The translations under genes were made by a program, and so were the position numbers. A stretch of DNA of 64,000 bases from Mesorhizobium amorphae (GTDB lineage Bacteria; Pseudomonadota; Alphaproteobacteria; Rhizobiales; Rhizobiaceae), in the NCBI RefSeq assembly GCF_014843845.1, contig NZ_JHQS01000008.1:62001-126000 (forward strand), given 5' to 3'. The notes beneath the pieces were generated by a model. It worked only from the letters and a program-made list of their open reading frames with translations. It was not told where the DNA came from and ran no database searches. Of this stretch, positions 19,211 through 28,926 are shown piece after piece; the first letter of the stretch is position 1; every line of letters begins with the position of its first letter.

Positions 19211-21010
19211 TCACGGCATCAGCTGATATTCATAAAGCTTCTGATAGAGCCCGCCCTGCTTGAGCAAGATCTTGTGCGGGCCGCTTTCCACGACCTTGCC
19301 TTTCTCCAGCACGACAATCGTGTCGGCCTGGTGCACGGTCGACAGGCGGTGGGCAATGACGATGGTGGTGCGCCCGACCGTCAGCTGCTGCAGCGCGTCG
19401 CGGAACAGGGCCTCGGATTCGGCGTCGAGCGCGCTGGTTGCTTCGTCGAGCAGCAGGATCTCGGCATTGCGCAGCATGGCGCGGGCGATCGAGATGCGCT
19501 GGCGCTGGCCACCCGAAAGCAGCGCGCCATTCTCGCCCACATCCGTCTCGTAGCCTTTCGCCTGGGCGCTGATGAAGTCGTGCGCATTGGCCGCCTTGGC
19601 GGCAGCGATCACCTCGTCGTTGGTCGCGTCCTGACGCCCAAGCCGGATGTTGTGCATGATGGTGCCGGCAAACAGGAACGTGTCCTGGCTGACATAGGCG
19701 ATCTTTTCCCTGACCGAAGCCAGCGTTGCGTAGGAGATGTCCTGGCCGTCGAACCGCACCTCGCCGCTTTGCGGATCGTACATGCGCATGATCAGGTTCA
19801 GTATGGTCGACTTGCCGCTGCCCGAAGGCCCGACCAGCGCCGTCATCTTGCCGGCCGCAAGCGTCAGGTCGAATCCTTCGAACACAGGTTGGCTTTCCGG
19901 ATAGGCGAAGCTGACCGCGTCGAAGCGGATCTCGCCCGGACCGGGCTGCAGCGGTTTGGCGCCGGGCTTTTCGGCAAGCGTCAGCGGCCGGTCGGCCAGC
20001 TGGAACATCATGCGCACGCCGACGATGCCGGTTTCCAGCGAAATGCGCACGCGCGCCAGGCGCTTTGCCGGCTCATAGGCGAGCAGCAGCGCCCCGATGA
20101 AGGCCATAATGTTGCCCGGCATCTGGCCGCCCCGCACGACCAGGAAGCCGCTGACGAAGACGGCCCCGGCGATTGCCAGCCCGGCGAGCGTCTCCATCAC
20201 CGGGCTGGTGGCAGCCTCCAGCGTCGCGATGTTGTTGGCGCGGTTCTCCACGTCCGACACGGCCTTGTACATACGCTTGCGCATCGCGCCTTCGAGACCG
20301 AAGGATTTGACGACGCGCACGCCGATTGCCGTTTCCTGCATCACATGCACGATCTGGCCGAGCGAGCGGAATTCCTGGGCCGCAATCTTGCGCACACGCT
20401 TCAGGATGCGGTTGACGCCGTAGATGGCAATGGGCCCGACGACGAAACAGATCAGGGACAGCGCCGGCTGCTGCCAGACCATGACCGCCACCAGGACAAC
20501 CAGCGTCACCAGGTCGCGCACATAGGATGTGACGACGAGGTCGAGGACGCTGCGCGCGGCCTGCGCATTGTTGGTCATGCGGGTGATCAGGTCGGACGAC
20601 GAGGTCGAATGGTAGAATTCGATGCCTTGCGCCAGGATACGGTCGTAGATCTTGCGTTGACGGTCGGCGATGATGGCGTTGCCGACCCGGCTCATGAAAT
20701 AAGCCTGGATGAAATTGGCGAGGCCCTTGAGGATGAAGATCGTGGCGACCCCCGCCGCAATCAGGTTGATGCGGTCGATCCTCTTGTAGACCACGAATTC
20801 GTTGGTGATCTGGCTCAGGATCCAGGCGCTGGCGCCGGTCGTAGCGGCCACCACCAGCATAGACAGCATGGCGGCGCCATAGCCGAACTTATGCTCTCGG
20901 AAGGATTCCTTGACCAGCCTTGCGATAAGGCGCTGGTTCTCCGTCGAGCGGAAGAAGCGAAACAAACGGCTGATCCCATGCCTGGCTGATACGAATTTCG
21001 GTTTCGCCAT
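19211..21010 (-). CDS. ABC exporter, MsbA-like fused permease/ATPase
   Basis: About 599 aa half-transporter. Residues ~30-330 hold six predicted membrane helices (type IV exporter fold). The C-terminal ATPase has Walker A GPSGSGKST, signature LLSGGQRQR, Walker B ILLLDEATSALD and the H-loop IVIAHRLST. This architecture suits lipid or drug export (MsbA, LmrA). The start at 21010 (MAKPKFVSARHG) is preferred; an open extension to 21139 would run into the promoter of the divergent amidohydrolase. The substrate cannot be inferred. Confidence 0.9.
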   Translation of the reverse strand: MAKPKFVSARHGISRLFRFFRSTENQRLIARLVKESFREHKFGYGAAMLSMLVVAATTGASAWILSQITNEFVVYKRIDRINLIAAGVATIFILKGLANFIQAYFMSRVGNAIIADRQRKIYDRILAQGIEFYHSTSSSDLITRMTNNAQAARSVLDLVVTSYVRDLVTLVVLVAVMVWQQPALSLICFVVGPIAIYGVNRILKRVRKIAAQEFRSLGQIVHVMQETAIGVRVVKSFGLEGAMRKRMYKAVSDVENRANNIATLEAATSPVMETLAGLAIAGAVFVSGFLVVRGGQMPGNIMAFIGALLLAYEPAKRLARVRISLETGIVGVRMMFQLADRPLTLAEKPGAKPLQPGPGEIRFDAVSFAYPESQPVFEGFDLTLAAGKMTALVGPSGSGKSTILNLIMRMYDPQSGEVRFDGQDISYATLASVREKIAYVSQDTFLFAGTIMHNIRLGRQDATNDEVIAAAKAANAHDFISAQAKGYETDVGENGALLSGGQRQRISIARAMLRNAEILLLDEATSALDAESEALFRDALQQLTVGRTTIVIAHRLSTVHQADTIVVLEKGKVVESGPHKILLKQGGLYQKLYEYQLMP

Positions 21011-21141
21011 CTGGGCGAGAGGCGGCTTATAAAGCGAGTTGCTGCCGGATGGAACCTTTCGCCGCCGCGAAAGGAAATGGCTGCGGCAGGGTGACTTTTG
21101 CGCCACGATGGGACGTTGATTCTTCGAGGGGATGATCACAG

Positions 21142-22434
21142 ATGGATTTCGACCTCATCGTGCGCGGCGGCACGCTGCCTGACGGCAGGGTTGCCGATAT
21201 CGGCATCACCGCTGAGACGATCGCAGCGATCGAGCCCGACCTGAACGCTGACGCGGGCACAGTCATCGATGCGCATGGCGACCTGGTCGCACCGCCTTTC
21301 GTCGATCCGCATTTCCACATGGATGCCACGCTCTCCTACGGCATTCCGCGCATCAATGCGTCCGGCACCCTGCTGGAGGGCATATCGCTATGGAGCGAGC
21401 TGAAGCCGCTTCTGACGCACGAGGCGGTGCGCGAGCGCGCGCTCGCCTATTGCGACTGGGCCGTATCGATGGGCCTTCTCGCCATCCGCACCCATGTCGA
21501 TGTCTGCGACGATCGCCTTTTGGCGGTGGAGGCCTTGCTCGACGTCAAGAAGACGGTCGCGCCCTATATCGACCTGCAGCTGGTCGCCTTCCCGCAGGAC
21601 GGGCTCTATCGTTCGCCGACGGCGCTTGAGAACACCGTCCGCGCGCTCGACATGGGCGTCGATATCGTCGGCGGCATTCCGCATTTCGAACGCACCATGG
21701 CCGACGGCACGCGTTCGGTGACGGAACTCTGCGAAATCGCCGCCAGGCGTGGGCTGATGGTCGACCTGCATTGCGACGAGACCGACGATCCGCTGTCGCG
21801 CCATATCGAGCAGCTTGCCTATGAGACGCAGCGGCTCGGCCTGCAAGGCAGGGTGGCCGGTTCACACCTTACCTCCATGCACTCGATGGACAATTATTAC
21901 GTCTCCAAGCTGTTGCCGCTGATCGCCGAGGCCGGCGTGTCGGCCATCCCCAATCCGCTGATCAACATCATGCTGCAAGGCCGCCACGACACTTTTCCCA
22001 AGCGCCGCGGCCTGACGCGCGTCAAGGAAATGCTCGCCATGGGCATCCGCGTCGGCTGGGGCCAGGATTGCGTGCTCGATCCCTGGTATTCGCTGGGCAC
22101 GGCCGACATGCTCGACGTCGCCTTCATGGGCCTGCACGTCGCCCAGATGTCGAGCCCCGCCGACATGGCGCGCTGCTTCGACATGGTCACCAACGTCAAC
22201 GCGGCCATCATGGGGCTCGATCATCTCGGCCTCGCCGTCGGCAAGCGCGCCAGTCTCGTCGTCCTCGACGCCGGCAATCCGGTCGAGGCCATTCGTTTGC
22301 GCCCTGAACGTCTCTGCGTCATCGCCAGGGGCAAAGTGGTTGCCAAGCGGACGAAGCAGGAAACCCGCCTGTCGATCGCCGGCCGACCGACACAGGTGAG
22401 CCGTCGGCACAAGGCAGCCGGCTCCCTGTCATAG
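21142..22434 (+). CDS. Cytosine deaminase-like amidohydrolase
   Basis: 430 aa metal-dependent deaminase close to E. coli CodA over its full length (DLQLVAFPQDG, NPLINIMLQGRHDTFPKRRG, FDPWY/LGTADML context). Metal and catalytic residues are kept: HFH after VDP (~58), HCDE (~208), the His of GSHLTSMHS, and the Asp of GWGQDCVLDPW (~309). The residue after that Asp, which contacts the base in CodA (Asp314), is Cys here, so the substrate may differ from cytosine. GAGGGGATG lies upstream of the ATG. It is divergent from the ABC exporter; no cytosine permease is adjacent. Confidence 0.88.
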   Translation: MDFDLIVRGGTLPDGRVADIGITAETIAAIEPDLNADAGTVIDAHGDLVAPPFVDPHFHMDATLSYGIPRINASGTLLEGISLWSELKPLLTHEAVRERALAYCDWAVSMGLLAIRTHVDVCDDRLLAVEALLDVKKTVAPYIDLQLVAFPQDGLYRSPTALENTVRALDMGVDIVGGIPHFERTMADGTRSVTELCEIAARRGLMVDLHCDETDDPLSRHIEQLAYETQRLGLQGRVAGSHLTSMHSMDNYYVSKLLPLIAEAGVSAIPNPLINIMLQGRHDTFPKRRGLTRVKEMLAMGIRVGWGQDCVLDPWYSLGTADMLDVAFMGLHVAQMSSPADMARCFDMVTNVNAAIMGLDHLGLAVGKRASLVVLDAGNPVEAIRLRPERLCVIARGKVVAKRTKQETRLSIAGRPTQVSRRHKAAGSLS

Positions 22435-22549
22435 GCGAGCCGAGCCTTTCAGGCCCAAAAGGCCAGCCTCTCTGCATCAAGGCTCTCCGCTTCGTCTGGC
22501 CATAATTAAGTCTACAATAAGCCTCCACTTTGGTTCGAGGAGGATCACC

Positions 22550-22804
22550 ATGTGGCAAAAGACTGTGATGGCGGTTGTGCTGGCGGCGGCTTGTGCGGGC
22601 TGCATGTCGGCGGAGGACCGCCGCGCCGCAGATGAGGCGAAATGCCGGTCCTACGGCTTCACCAAGAAGAACGACGCCTTCGCCGAATGCCTGCAGCGCA
22701 TCGACCTCGATCGGCGCGCGGAACTCCGAAGCGCATCGGCTTTCGATCCCTGGGACAGGCCGATCCTCTATCGCCCGATCATCATTCGGCCGCAGCCTAA
22801 ATAG
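22550..22804 (+). CDS. Small putative lipoprotein
   Basis: 84 aa. An N-terminal hydrophobic stretch VMAVVLAAACAGCMS ends at cysteines suited to lipoprotein processing, although neither Cys sits in a perfect lipobox. The mature part has CRSYGFTKKNDAFAECLQRIDLDRRAELR, a pattern I recognise from small rhizobial lipoproteins of unknown role. GAGGAGG precedes the ATG. It is probably monocistronic. Confidence 0.75.
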   Translation: MWQKTVMAVVLAAACAGCMSAEDRRAADEAKCRSYGFTKKNDAFAECLQRIDLDRRAELRSASAFDPWDRPILYRPIIIRPQPK

Positions 22805-22932
22805 CGGATCGTACCGACGCGGCCTGCCGAAAGCGCACGGAAGGCATAGAACCAGCCGATTTCCGCCGCTGGTCTTATCGACTCCCTCGAATTCCGCTCG
22901 TCAAATCGGCCGCTTGCGTCTACGGAGCCGGC

Positions 22933-23856
22933 ATGGCTACCTCCCTTGCCCGCAATCTTACGATCAGGAACGTGCTTTTGGCCGGCATCTTGCTGATGCT
23001 GGCCGGCGATTTCCTGTTTGCGCTCAACGACGCGATGGGCAAGTGGCTGGTCGCCAGCTTCTCCGTCGGCCAGGTCGTGCTGATCCGTTCGGTCGGCGCC
23101 TTTTTCGTGCTCGGCCCGATGATCGCCAACCAGGGCGCCGGCAAGCTGTTCAAGATGGAGCGTCTGGAACTGCAGGTCCTGCGCGTGGTGATGACGACGC
23201 TCGACACTGCGCTGTTTTACGCCGCCGTCGTCTATCTGCCGCTCGCCGACGTGATGAGTTTCTACATGGCAGGACCGATCTATGTCGCGGCGCTGTCGCA
23301 CTTCCTGCTTGGCGAAAAGGTCGGTTGGCGCCGTTGGGCGGCGATCCTGGTCGGCTTCTGCGGCGTCCTGATCATGTTGAAGCCGTCTTCGGCGGCGTTT
23401 TCGCTGTCCTCGATATTCGCGCTCGTCGGCAGCATCTCCTTCGCCTTCGCCATCATCCTCAACCGGCGGCTGCGCGGCACCAGCGACACCACTCTGGTCA
23501 CCTGGCAGACCATCGGCACGCTGGTCGTTGGCGGCGTGCTGAGCATCGGCGCGTGGCAGACGCCGTCGGCGCTCGACTTCGGCGCCATGCTGCTGCTCGG
23601 CATCGTCTCCTGCGCTGCTCACCTGATGATCACCAGGGCGCTGAAGCTGGCGCCGGCCTCGACGCTGGCGCCGCTGCACTACACGCTGCTCCTGTGGGCG
23701 GTTGTCTTCGGCCTGGTCTTCTTCGGCGACGTGCCCGGTCCGCGTATCCTGATCGGCTCGGCCATCGTCGTGCTCGCCGGTCTGTTCATCTTCCACCGCC
23801 AGAAGGTGGTCGACACCGTGGTACCGCCGGAGAACGTGCCGAAGGGCGTGAACTGA
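22933..23856 (+). CDS. EamA/DMT-family permease
   Basis: 307 aa, ten predicted membrane helices in two EamA repeats, with GDFLFALNDAMGKWLV in helix 1 and the family's conserved Pro/Glu turns (LLGEKVGWRRWAAILVGFCGVL). Family members export metabolites such as amino acids or take up small solutes. It is convergent with the kinase gene at 23869 (12 bp between stops). A second, distinct EamA gene lies at 46749. Confidence 0.88.
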   Translation: MATSLARNLTIRNVLLAGILLMLAGDFLFALNDAMGKWLVASFSVGQVVLIRSVGAFFVLGPMIANQGAGKLFKMERLELQVLRVVMTTLDTALFYAAVVYLPLADVMSFYMAGPIYVAALSHFLLGEKVGWRRWAAILVGFCGVLIMLKPSSAAFSLSSIFALVGSISFAFAIILNRRLRGTSDTTLVTWQTIGTLVVGGVLSIGAWQTPSALDFGAMLLLGIVSCAAHLMITRALKLAPASTLAPLHYTLLLWAVVFGLVFFGDVPGPRILIGSAIVVLAGLFIFHRQKVVDTVVPPENVPKGVN

Positions 23857-23868
23857 ACCGAGCCGGGC

Positions 23869-24771
23869 TTAACCCTGGCGCACGGCCGCCAGATGCCGTG
23901 AAAATTCCGGCGTCTCCATCAGCGCCTTGCAGCGGGCGAAGCGGCCGTCAGCATAGGCGCGGAAATCGTCGACCGGATTGTTGTTGGCAAGCTGCAGCAG
24001 TCCCCACAGTGTCCACAACAGATCGCACATTGCCTTGTAGATGACGACGCGGCCGCGCTCGACCGGTTTCGGCTGGCGACCGAAATAGGCGCGCATCAGT
24101 TCTTCATCCTGCGCGGTATCGAACTTGCCTTCGACCGAGAGGTCGCCGAGATCCCAGAGCGGATCGTTCATCCCCGAATATTCCCAGTCGACGATCCACA
24201 TCCGCTCGCCGGTGTCGAGAAAGTTCTCGCACAGCGGATCGCAGTGGCAGGCGGCAAGCGGCAGCGGATGGGCAGCAAGTGCGGCACGCACGGTTTCGGC
24301 CTCGCGCACGACATCGTGGTAGCCATGCGGCAACGCCACGTCCTTGGTCGACAGCACCTTCAGATAATCGTCGATCATCGCAAACAGCTCGAAGCGGAAA
24401 GGAAACACCGCACCGGAAGTGTGCAGCTTGCGGAAGACCTCACCCGCGCGCGCCTGGCTGCCCGGACGCAGTTTGAACTTTTCCGGCGACATCGTCTCGG
24501 CGCCGGCGATGAACCGGCTCACCATCACGCCCGTGCCGGCGTCGACATGCAGCACCTGCGGACTGACGCCGGCCTTCGCCGCCTCGCGCGCCGCCACGGC
24601 TTCATTGGCGCGGTTGATATACTCCTCGGTGCCTCTGCCGGGGATGCGCAGGCAGAAATCACCGGCCCTGTAGACAAGATTGGTGAGGCCGCCGAGCCGT
24701 TCCAGCGGTCCCTCATAGCCGGCCAGCGCTGGAATGGTGGCCAGTGCCGCGCGTGCTATCTCATCCGCCAT
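23869..24771 (-). CDS. Choline/ethanolamine kinase-like phosphotransferase (APH family), copy 1
   Basis: 300 aa, protein-kinase-like fold. The Brenner motif reads CHCDPLCENFL (catalytic Asp and Asn) and the metal-binding motif reads IVDWEYSGMNDPLWDLGDL, both typical of LicA-type choline kinases. The likely reaction is ATP-dependent phosphorylation of choline, ethanolamine or a similar amino-alcohol. A homologue lies at 27974-28858, with a SAM methyltransferase and a GcvT/FAD enzyme between them. The substrate is unproven. Confidence 0.85.
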   Translation of the reverse strand: MADEIARAALATIPALAGYEGPLERLGGLTNLVYRAGDFCLRIPGRGTEEYINRANEAVAAREAAKAGVSPQVLHVDAGTGVMVSRFIAGAETMSPEKFKLRPGSQARAGEVFRKLHTSGAVFPFRFELFAMIDDYLKVLSTKDVALPHGYHDVVREAETVRAALAAHPLPLAACHCDPLCENFLDTGERMWIVDWEYSGMNDPLWDLGDLSVEGKFDTAQDEELMRAYFGRQPKPVERGRVVIYKAMCDLLWTLWGLLQLANNNPVDDFRAYADGRFARCKALMETPEFSRHLAAVRQG

Positions 24772-24873
24772 CGCCTCGATCCCCCTTCACGCCTTTATTA
24801 TCGCGGCGACGGTTCCACAGTTTTCGCCGTTTGGCTATCATCCCGTGACAGGCAAAGAGTCGGGCGAGCGGCA

Positions 24874-25506
24874 ATGGCACACAGCAAGCAGAACACTGCG
24901 CTCGGCGCGGCCTATGCGGCAAAGCGACCCGAGGAGGTGGCGGCGCTCTACGACAGCTGGTCCGACACCTACGATGCCGACATGTCGACCGCCGGCTATC
25001 GCCATCCGACGATCTGCCTCGCTCTGCTCGCCCGCCATCTGCCCCGCGGGGCAGCCCCGCTTCTCGATGCCGGCGCCGGCACCGGGCTCAGCGGCGAATG
25101 GCTTGCCATCACCGGCTACCCGCAAGTCGAGGCGCTCGACATTTCCGAGGGCATGCTGGCCAAGGCGGCGGCCAAGGGTATCTATTCGGCGCTTCACTGC
25201 CTGGCGCTCGGCGGGCCGCTGCCTTTCGCGGACAATGCCTATGCCGGAATCGTCTCGGCCGGTGTCTTCACTTCGGGCCATGTCGGCGCCGAAGGACTGG
25301 ACGAGCTGATCCGCATCTGCCGGCCGGGCGGCGCGATCGTGCTGACGGTCAAGAACACGCTGTGGGAGGCGGGCTTTGCCGCGCGCATCGCCGAATTGGA
25401 GGCGCAAGGCGTCGTCACGCGCGACGAGGAGACGGCGCCCTATGTCTCCATGCCGGGCGAGGCCGATACCGTGCCCAGCCGAGGTCTTGTCCTGCGCGTC
25501 ATCTGA
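24874..25506 (+). CDS. Class I SAM-dependent methyltransferase
   Basis: 210 aa. The Rossmann SAM motif I is LLDAGAGTGLSGEWL (~65), followed by VEALDISEGMLAKA and a late FTSGHVGAEGLDELIRICRPGG, which fits the Methyltransf_11/25 group. The start at ATG 24874 follows GGGCGAGCGG; the longer open frame upstream has no family similarity. It is divergent from kinase 1 and convergent with the flavoprotein gene. The methyl acceptor is unknown; the neighbours suggest an amine or phospho-amine, but this is only context. Confidence 0.85.
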   Translation: MAHSKQNTALGAAYAAKRPEEVAALYDSWSDTYDADMSTAGYRHPTICLALLARHLPRGAAPLLDAGAGTGLSGEWLAITGYPQVEALDISEGMLAKAAAKGIYSALHCLALGGPLPFADNAYAGIVSAGVFTSGHVGAEGLDELIRICRPGGAIVLTVKNTLWEAGFAARIAELEAQGVVTRDEETAPYVSMPGEADTVPSRGLVLRVI

Positions 25507-25523
25507 TCGAGACTGGAGAAGGC

Positions 25524-27977
25524 CTAAGCCCTGATCCTTTCTCCCGCCGGATCATACAGCGGCTCGAGATGGATCTTTGCCCGCGTACGTTCCATCGCCA
25601 CCACCAGCTCGTAGTCGCCGGAGGCGAGGAAGTCGTCGCTTATGCCCTCGGCATTGCGCACATAGCCGAAGCCGACATTCTTGGCCACCGTATAGCCATA
25701 ACCGCCGCTGGTGAGATAACCGACCGGCGCGCCGTTGCGCAGGATCGTCTCGCGACCGACCAGCACGATCTCCGGATCGTCGACCGTGAAGCCGGCAAAG
25801 CGTTTCTTCGGCGCGTCGCCATTGACCTTCTCAAGTGCCCGCCGGCCGACGAAATCGGTGTTCTTCCTCAGCTTCACCGCCCAGCCAAGGCCGGCCTCCC
25901 GAGGCGTGTCGTTGGGCGTGATGTCCGAGCCCCAGGCGCGATAACCCTTTTCCAGCCTGAGCGATTCCAGCGCCCGGTAGCCGACCGGGCGGATGTCGTA
26001 TGTCTTGCCCGCCACCATCAGCGCGTCGAAGATCTCGCCGGTTGCCGTGATCGGCACATGCAATTCCCAGCCGAGTTCGCCGACATAGGTGACGCGTAGC
26101 GCACGAATTGTATGGCCGGCAATGGCGAACTCGCGCGCATGGCCGAATGGGAAGGCGGCGTTCGACACATCCGCGTCGGTCACTGCTGAAAGCACGTCGC
26201 GGGAACGCGGTCCCATCAGCGACAGCGTGCCGAAATCCTCGGTGACGTCGCTGAAGGTGACGTCGAGATCCTTGCCGACATGGTCGTCAATCCACGCGAA
26301 ATCATGCGTGCGGAAACCTGTGCCGGTGACGATGTAGAACTCTTCTTCGCCAAGCCGCGCCACGGTCAGATCGGCCTCGATGCCGCCGCGCGTGTTGAGA
26401 AGCTGCGTGTAGGTCAGCCGGCCGACCGGCTTGGCGACATCGTTGGCGCAGATCCAGTCCAGCGCCTTCTGCGCATCCGCGCCGGTCATCTCGTATTTGG
26501 CGAAGGACGACTGGTCGAAAATGCCGACCTTCTCGCGCACATGCCTGTGCTCCTCGCCAACCGCCGAGAACCAGTTCGGCCGGCCCATCGAATAGATGTC
26601 TTCCGGTTTGCTGCCCTCGGACGCGAACCAGTTCGGCCGTTCCCAGCCGAGTTTCGAGCCGAACACAGCGCGATGCATCTTCAGCCGCTCATAGAGCGGC
26701 GAAACAATGCGCGGCCGTCCCGACAGGTACTCCTCATGCGGGAAACCAATCGTGTAGTGCTTGCCATAGGCTTCCAGCGTGCGGTCGCAGACCCATTGCC
26801 GGTCGCGGTGCAGGCCGGAAAACCGCCTGATGTCGACCACCCATAGATCGAGCGGCGCTTCGCCATCGACCACCCATTGCGCCAGCACCCAGCCAGCGCC
26901 GCCGCCGGAGGCGATGCCGAAGGCGTTGAAGCCGGCGCCGACGAACATGTTGGCGCATTCAGGCGCCGTGCCGAGGATGAAATTGCCGTCCGGGGTAAAG
27001 CTTTCCGGACCGTTGATCATCTGCTTGACGCCGACGGTCTCCAGCGCCGGAACGCGCGCAATCGCCTGGCTCATATGCTGCTCGAAATGATCGTAGTCGT
27101 CGTCGAACAGACGGAATTCCCAGTCGTTCGGAACGTCGCCCCCGGGGAGATCAGTCATCCAGGCCTGCGGGTTCGGCTCATAGCCGCCCATCACCAGCCC
27201 GCCGACCTCTTCCTTGAAGTAGGTACGGCGGTCGGGGTCGCGGATGGTCGGCGCGTCGGTCGCCAGGCCCTCGATCTTCTCGGTGATGATGTACTGGTGC
27301 TTCACCGGCTGCAGCGGCACGTTGATGCCGGCCATGGCACCCACCTGCCTTGCCCATTGCCCGGCGCAGTTCACCACCTTGTCGCAGGCAATATCGCCTT
27401 TGCTGGTCTTCACCGCGGTGATGCGTCCGTCCTTCATCTCGAAGCCGGTGACGCGGACATCCTCGAACAGTTTCGCGCCATGCATGCGTGCGCCCTTGGC
27501 CAGCGACTGCGTAATGTCGGACGGGCTTGCCTGTCCGTCGGTCGGCAGCCAGTTAGCGCCGGCGAGATCACCGGTCTCGAGCAGCGGCCACATTGCCTTG
27601 ACCTCGGCCGGCGACAGCAACTGCATGTCCATGCCGAAGCTTTTGGCCGTCGTCGCCAGCCTTTTGTATTCGGTCCAGCGGTCGGCATTGGTGGCCAGCC
27701 TGAGGCATCCGGTCATCTTCCAGCCGGTGGCGAGACCGGTTTCGGCCTCCAGCCCCTTGTAGAGCTCGACTGAGTATTTGAGCACGCGGGTGATCGAAGC
27801 CGACGAGCGCAACTGCCCTACAAGGCCTGCCGCATGCCAGGTCGAGCCCGAGGTCAGCTTGCCCTGTTCCAGCAGCACGACATCGGCCTTGTGGTCGCGC
27901 GCCAGATGATAGGCCGTCGAACAGCCGATGATGCCGCCGCCGATGACGACGATCCCGGCATGGCTGGGCAAGGTCAT
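25524..27977 (-). CDS. FAD-dependent oxidoreductase with GcvT domain (dimethylglycine/sarcosine dehydrogenase-like)
   Basis: 817 aa. Residues 1-380 are a DAO-type FAD domain (VVIGGGIIGCSTAYHLA, then GSTWHAAGL, where the His aligns with the covalently flavinylated one of DMGDH/SARDH), ~385-440 an FAO_M linker, and ~445-815 a GCV_T plus GCV_T_C tetrahydrofolate domain (RLTYTQLLNTRGGIEADLTV; GLGWAVKLRKNTDFVGRRAL). Such enzymes oxidatively demethylate N-methyl amino compounds and pass the C1 unit to folate. The ATG at 27977 overlaps the upstream kinase stop (ATGA), so the two are translationally coupled. Substrate unproven. Confidence 0.9.
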   Translation of the reverse strand: MTLPSHAGIVVIGGGIIGCSTAYHLARDHKADVVLLEQGKLTSGSTWHAAGLVGQLRSSASITRVLKYSVELYKGLEAETGLATGWKMTGCLRLATNADRWTEYKRLATTAKSFGMDMQLLSPAEVKAMWPLLETGDLAGANWLPTDGQASPSDITQSLAKGARMHGAKLFEDVRVTGFEMKDGRITAVKTSKGDIACDKVVNCAGQWARQVGAMAGINVPLQPVKHQYIITEKIEGLATDAPTIRDPDRRTYFKEEVGGLVMGGYEPNPQAWMTDLPGGDVPNDWEFRLFDDDYDHFEQHMSQAIARVPALETVGVKQMINGPESFTPDGNFILGTAPECANMFVGAGFNAFGIASGGGAGWVLAQWVVDGEAPLDLWVVDIRRFSGLHRDRQWVCDRTLEAYGKHYTIGFPHEEYLSGRPRIVSPLYERLKMHRAVFGSKLGWERPNWFASEGSKPEDIYSMGRPNWFSAVGEEHRHVREKVGIFDQSSFAKYEMTGADAQKALDWICANDVAKPVGRLTYTQLLNTRGGIEADLTVARLGEEEFYIVTGTGFRTHDFAWIDDHVGKDLDVTFSDVTEDFGTLSLMGPRSRDVLSAVTDADVSNAAFPFGHAREFAIAGHTIRALRVTYVGELGWELHVPITATGEIFDALMVAGKTYDIRPVGYRALESLRLEKGYRAWGSDITPNDTPREAGLGWAVKLRKNTDFVGRRALEKVNGDAPKKRFAGFTVDDPEIVLVGRETILRNGAPVGYLTSGGYGYTVAKNVGFGYVRNAEGISDDFLASGDYELVVAMERTRAKIHLEPLYDPAGERIRA

Positions 27978-28858
27978 GTCAGTATCCCGTATTTTGTCCG
28001 GTAGTTTTCCAGCGCCGCTTCCAGCCGCGTCAGGTTTTCCTCGGTATAGGCGATGTAGTCGATGCCCGGCGCGTCGAGGTAGAGTTCGGAGACCATGCTC
28101 CACATCGCCTCGCGCAGCAGCGAGGCGCATTGCATGGCCGCATGCGAGCGGCGGATCGCTTCGTCCGGCTCCTTCATGAAGTAAGCCGTGAGCAGGGCGA
28201 AGGATTCCTGGTCGCTCAGGCCGGCATTCGAGGCAGCCCCAGCAAGGTCGAACATAGCGGTGTTGAAGCCGGCATATTCGAAGTCGATCAGCCACAGCCT
28301 GCTGCCGTCGTCGAGAATGTTGGCCGGCAAAAGATCGTTGTGACCGAAGACGATCGGCAGCAGCTTCTGTGCCCGCTCGAGCTCGTCCGCCAGCGTCAGG
28401 AGATAGGGCAGGTCGCCCCGCTTGCGGCTGCCGCCTTCCTCCAGCGTGCGCGCATAGTCGCGGATGACGTGGAACACCCAGAACATGAAGCCGGCGCCGG
28501 AGATGTGGTTGGGCATCTCGCGGTGGAAACCGCGCATCAGGGCCGCGACGCGGCCGATGTTGGCGCGCACGTCTTCGGCCGTATAGGTCCTGGCGCCCAG
28601 ATATTCCGTCACCATGATGCCCGGCTCTGCATAGCGGACTGCAGGTGCGAAGCCGGCGGCATGGGCCGCCCGTGATGTCATAACTTCGCGCTCGCGAAAG
28701 ACGTGGTGGAAAGGATAGTCCTGGCCGAAGCGAACGACATGCCGCCCGGCCGCGTCCTTGACCACATAGTTGGCGTTGCTGAGGCCGCCCGGCAGCGGCG
28801 CAATCTCGATGCTGCCGGTCCAGCAAGGCAGGGCGCGGATGCGGTCTTCGGCAATCAC
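27974..28858 (-). CDS. Choline/ethanolamine kinase-like phosphotransferase (APH family), copy 2
   Basis: About 294 aa. Nucleotide-fold start GGLSNANYVVKDAAGRHVVRFG, Brenner motif GHNDLLPANIL, and metal motif LIDFEYAGFNTAMFDLAG follow the LicA/choline kinase pattern. I prefer the GTG at 28858 with AGGGA 9 nt upstream; an in-frame ATG at 28903 would add 15 residues. First gene of a two-gene operon with the GcvT/FAD enzyme, whose start overlaps its stop. A strong terminator hairpin lies about 70 nt upstream in its leader. Confidence 0.85.
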   Translation of the reverse strand: MIAEDRIRALPCWTGSIEIAPLPGGLSNANYVVKDAAGRHVVRFGQDYPFHHVFREREVMTSRAAHAAGFAPAVRYAEPGIMVTEYLGARTYTAEDVRANIGRVAALMRGFHREMPNHISGAGFMFWVFHVIRDYARTLEEGGSRKRGDLPYLLTLADELERAQKLLPIVFGHNDLLPANILDDGSRLWLIDFEYAGFNTAMFDLAGAASNAGLSDQESFALLTAYFMKEPDEAIRRSHAAMQCASLLREAMWSMVSELYLDAPGIDYIAYTEENLTRLEAALENYRTKYGILT

Positions 28859-28926
28859 GGGATCATCCCTGGTTCGGCTGACCTTCGACAAAGCGCCGCA
28901 CATAGCGCAACGCTGGCGGGGAGAAA

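Noticed and set aside
25524..28826. A single 1100-aa frame that would join the kinase region to the GcvT/FAD protein
   Set aside because: The first ~280 residues are the kinase gene read in the wrong frame; the genuine kinase frame ends in an ATGA overlap with the flavoprotein start, so these are two genes.
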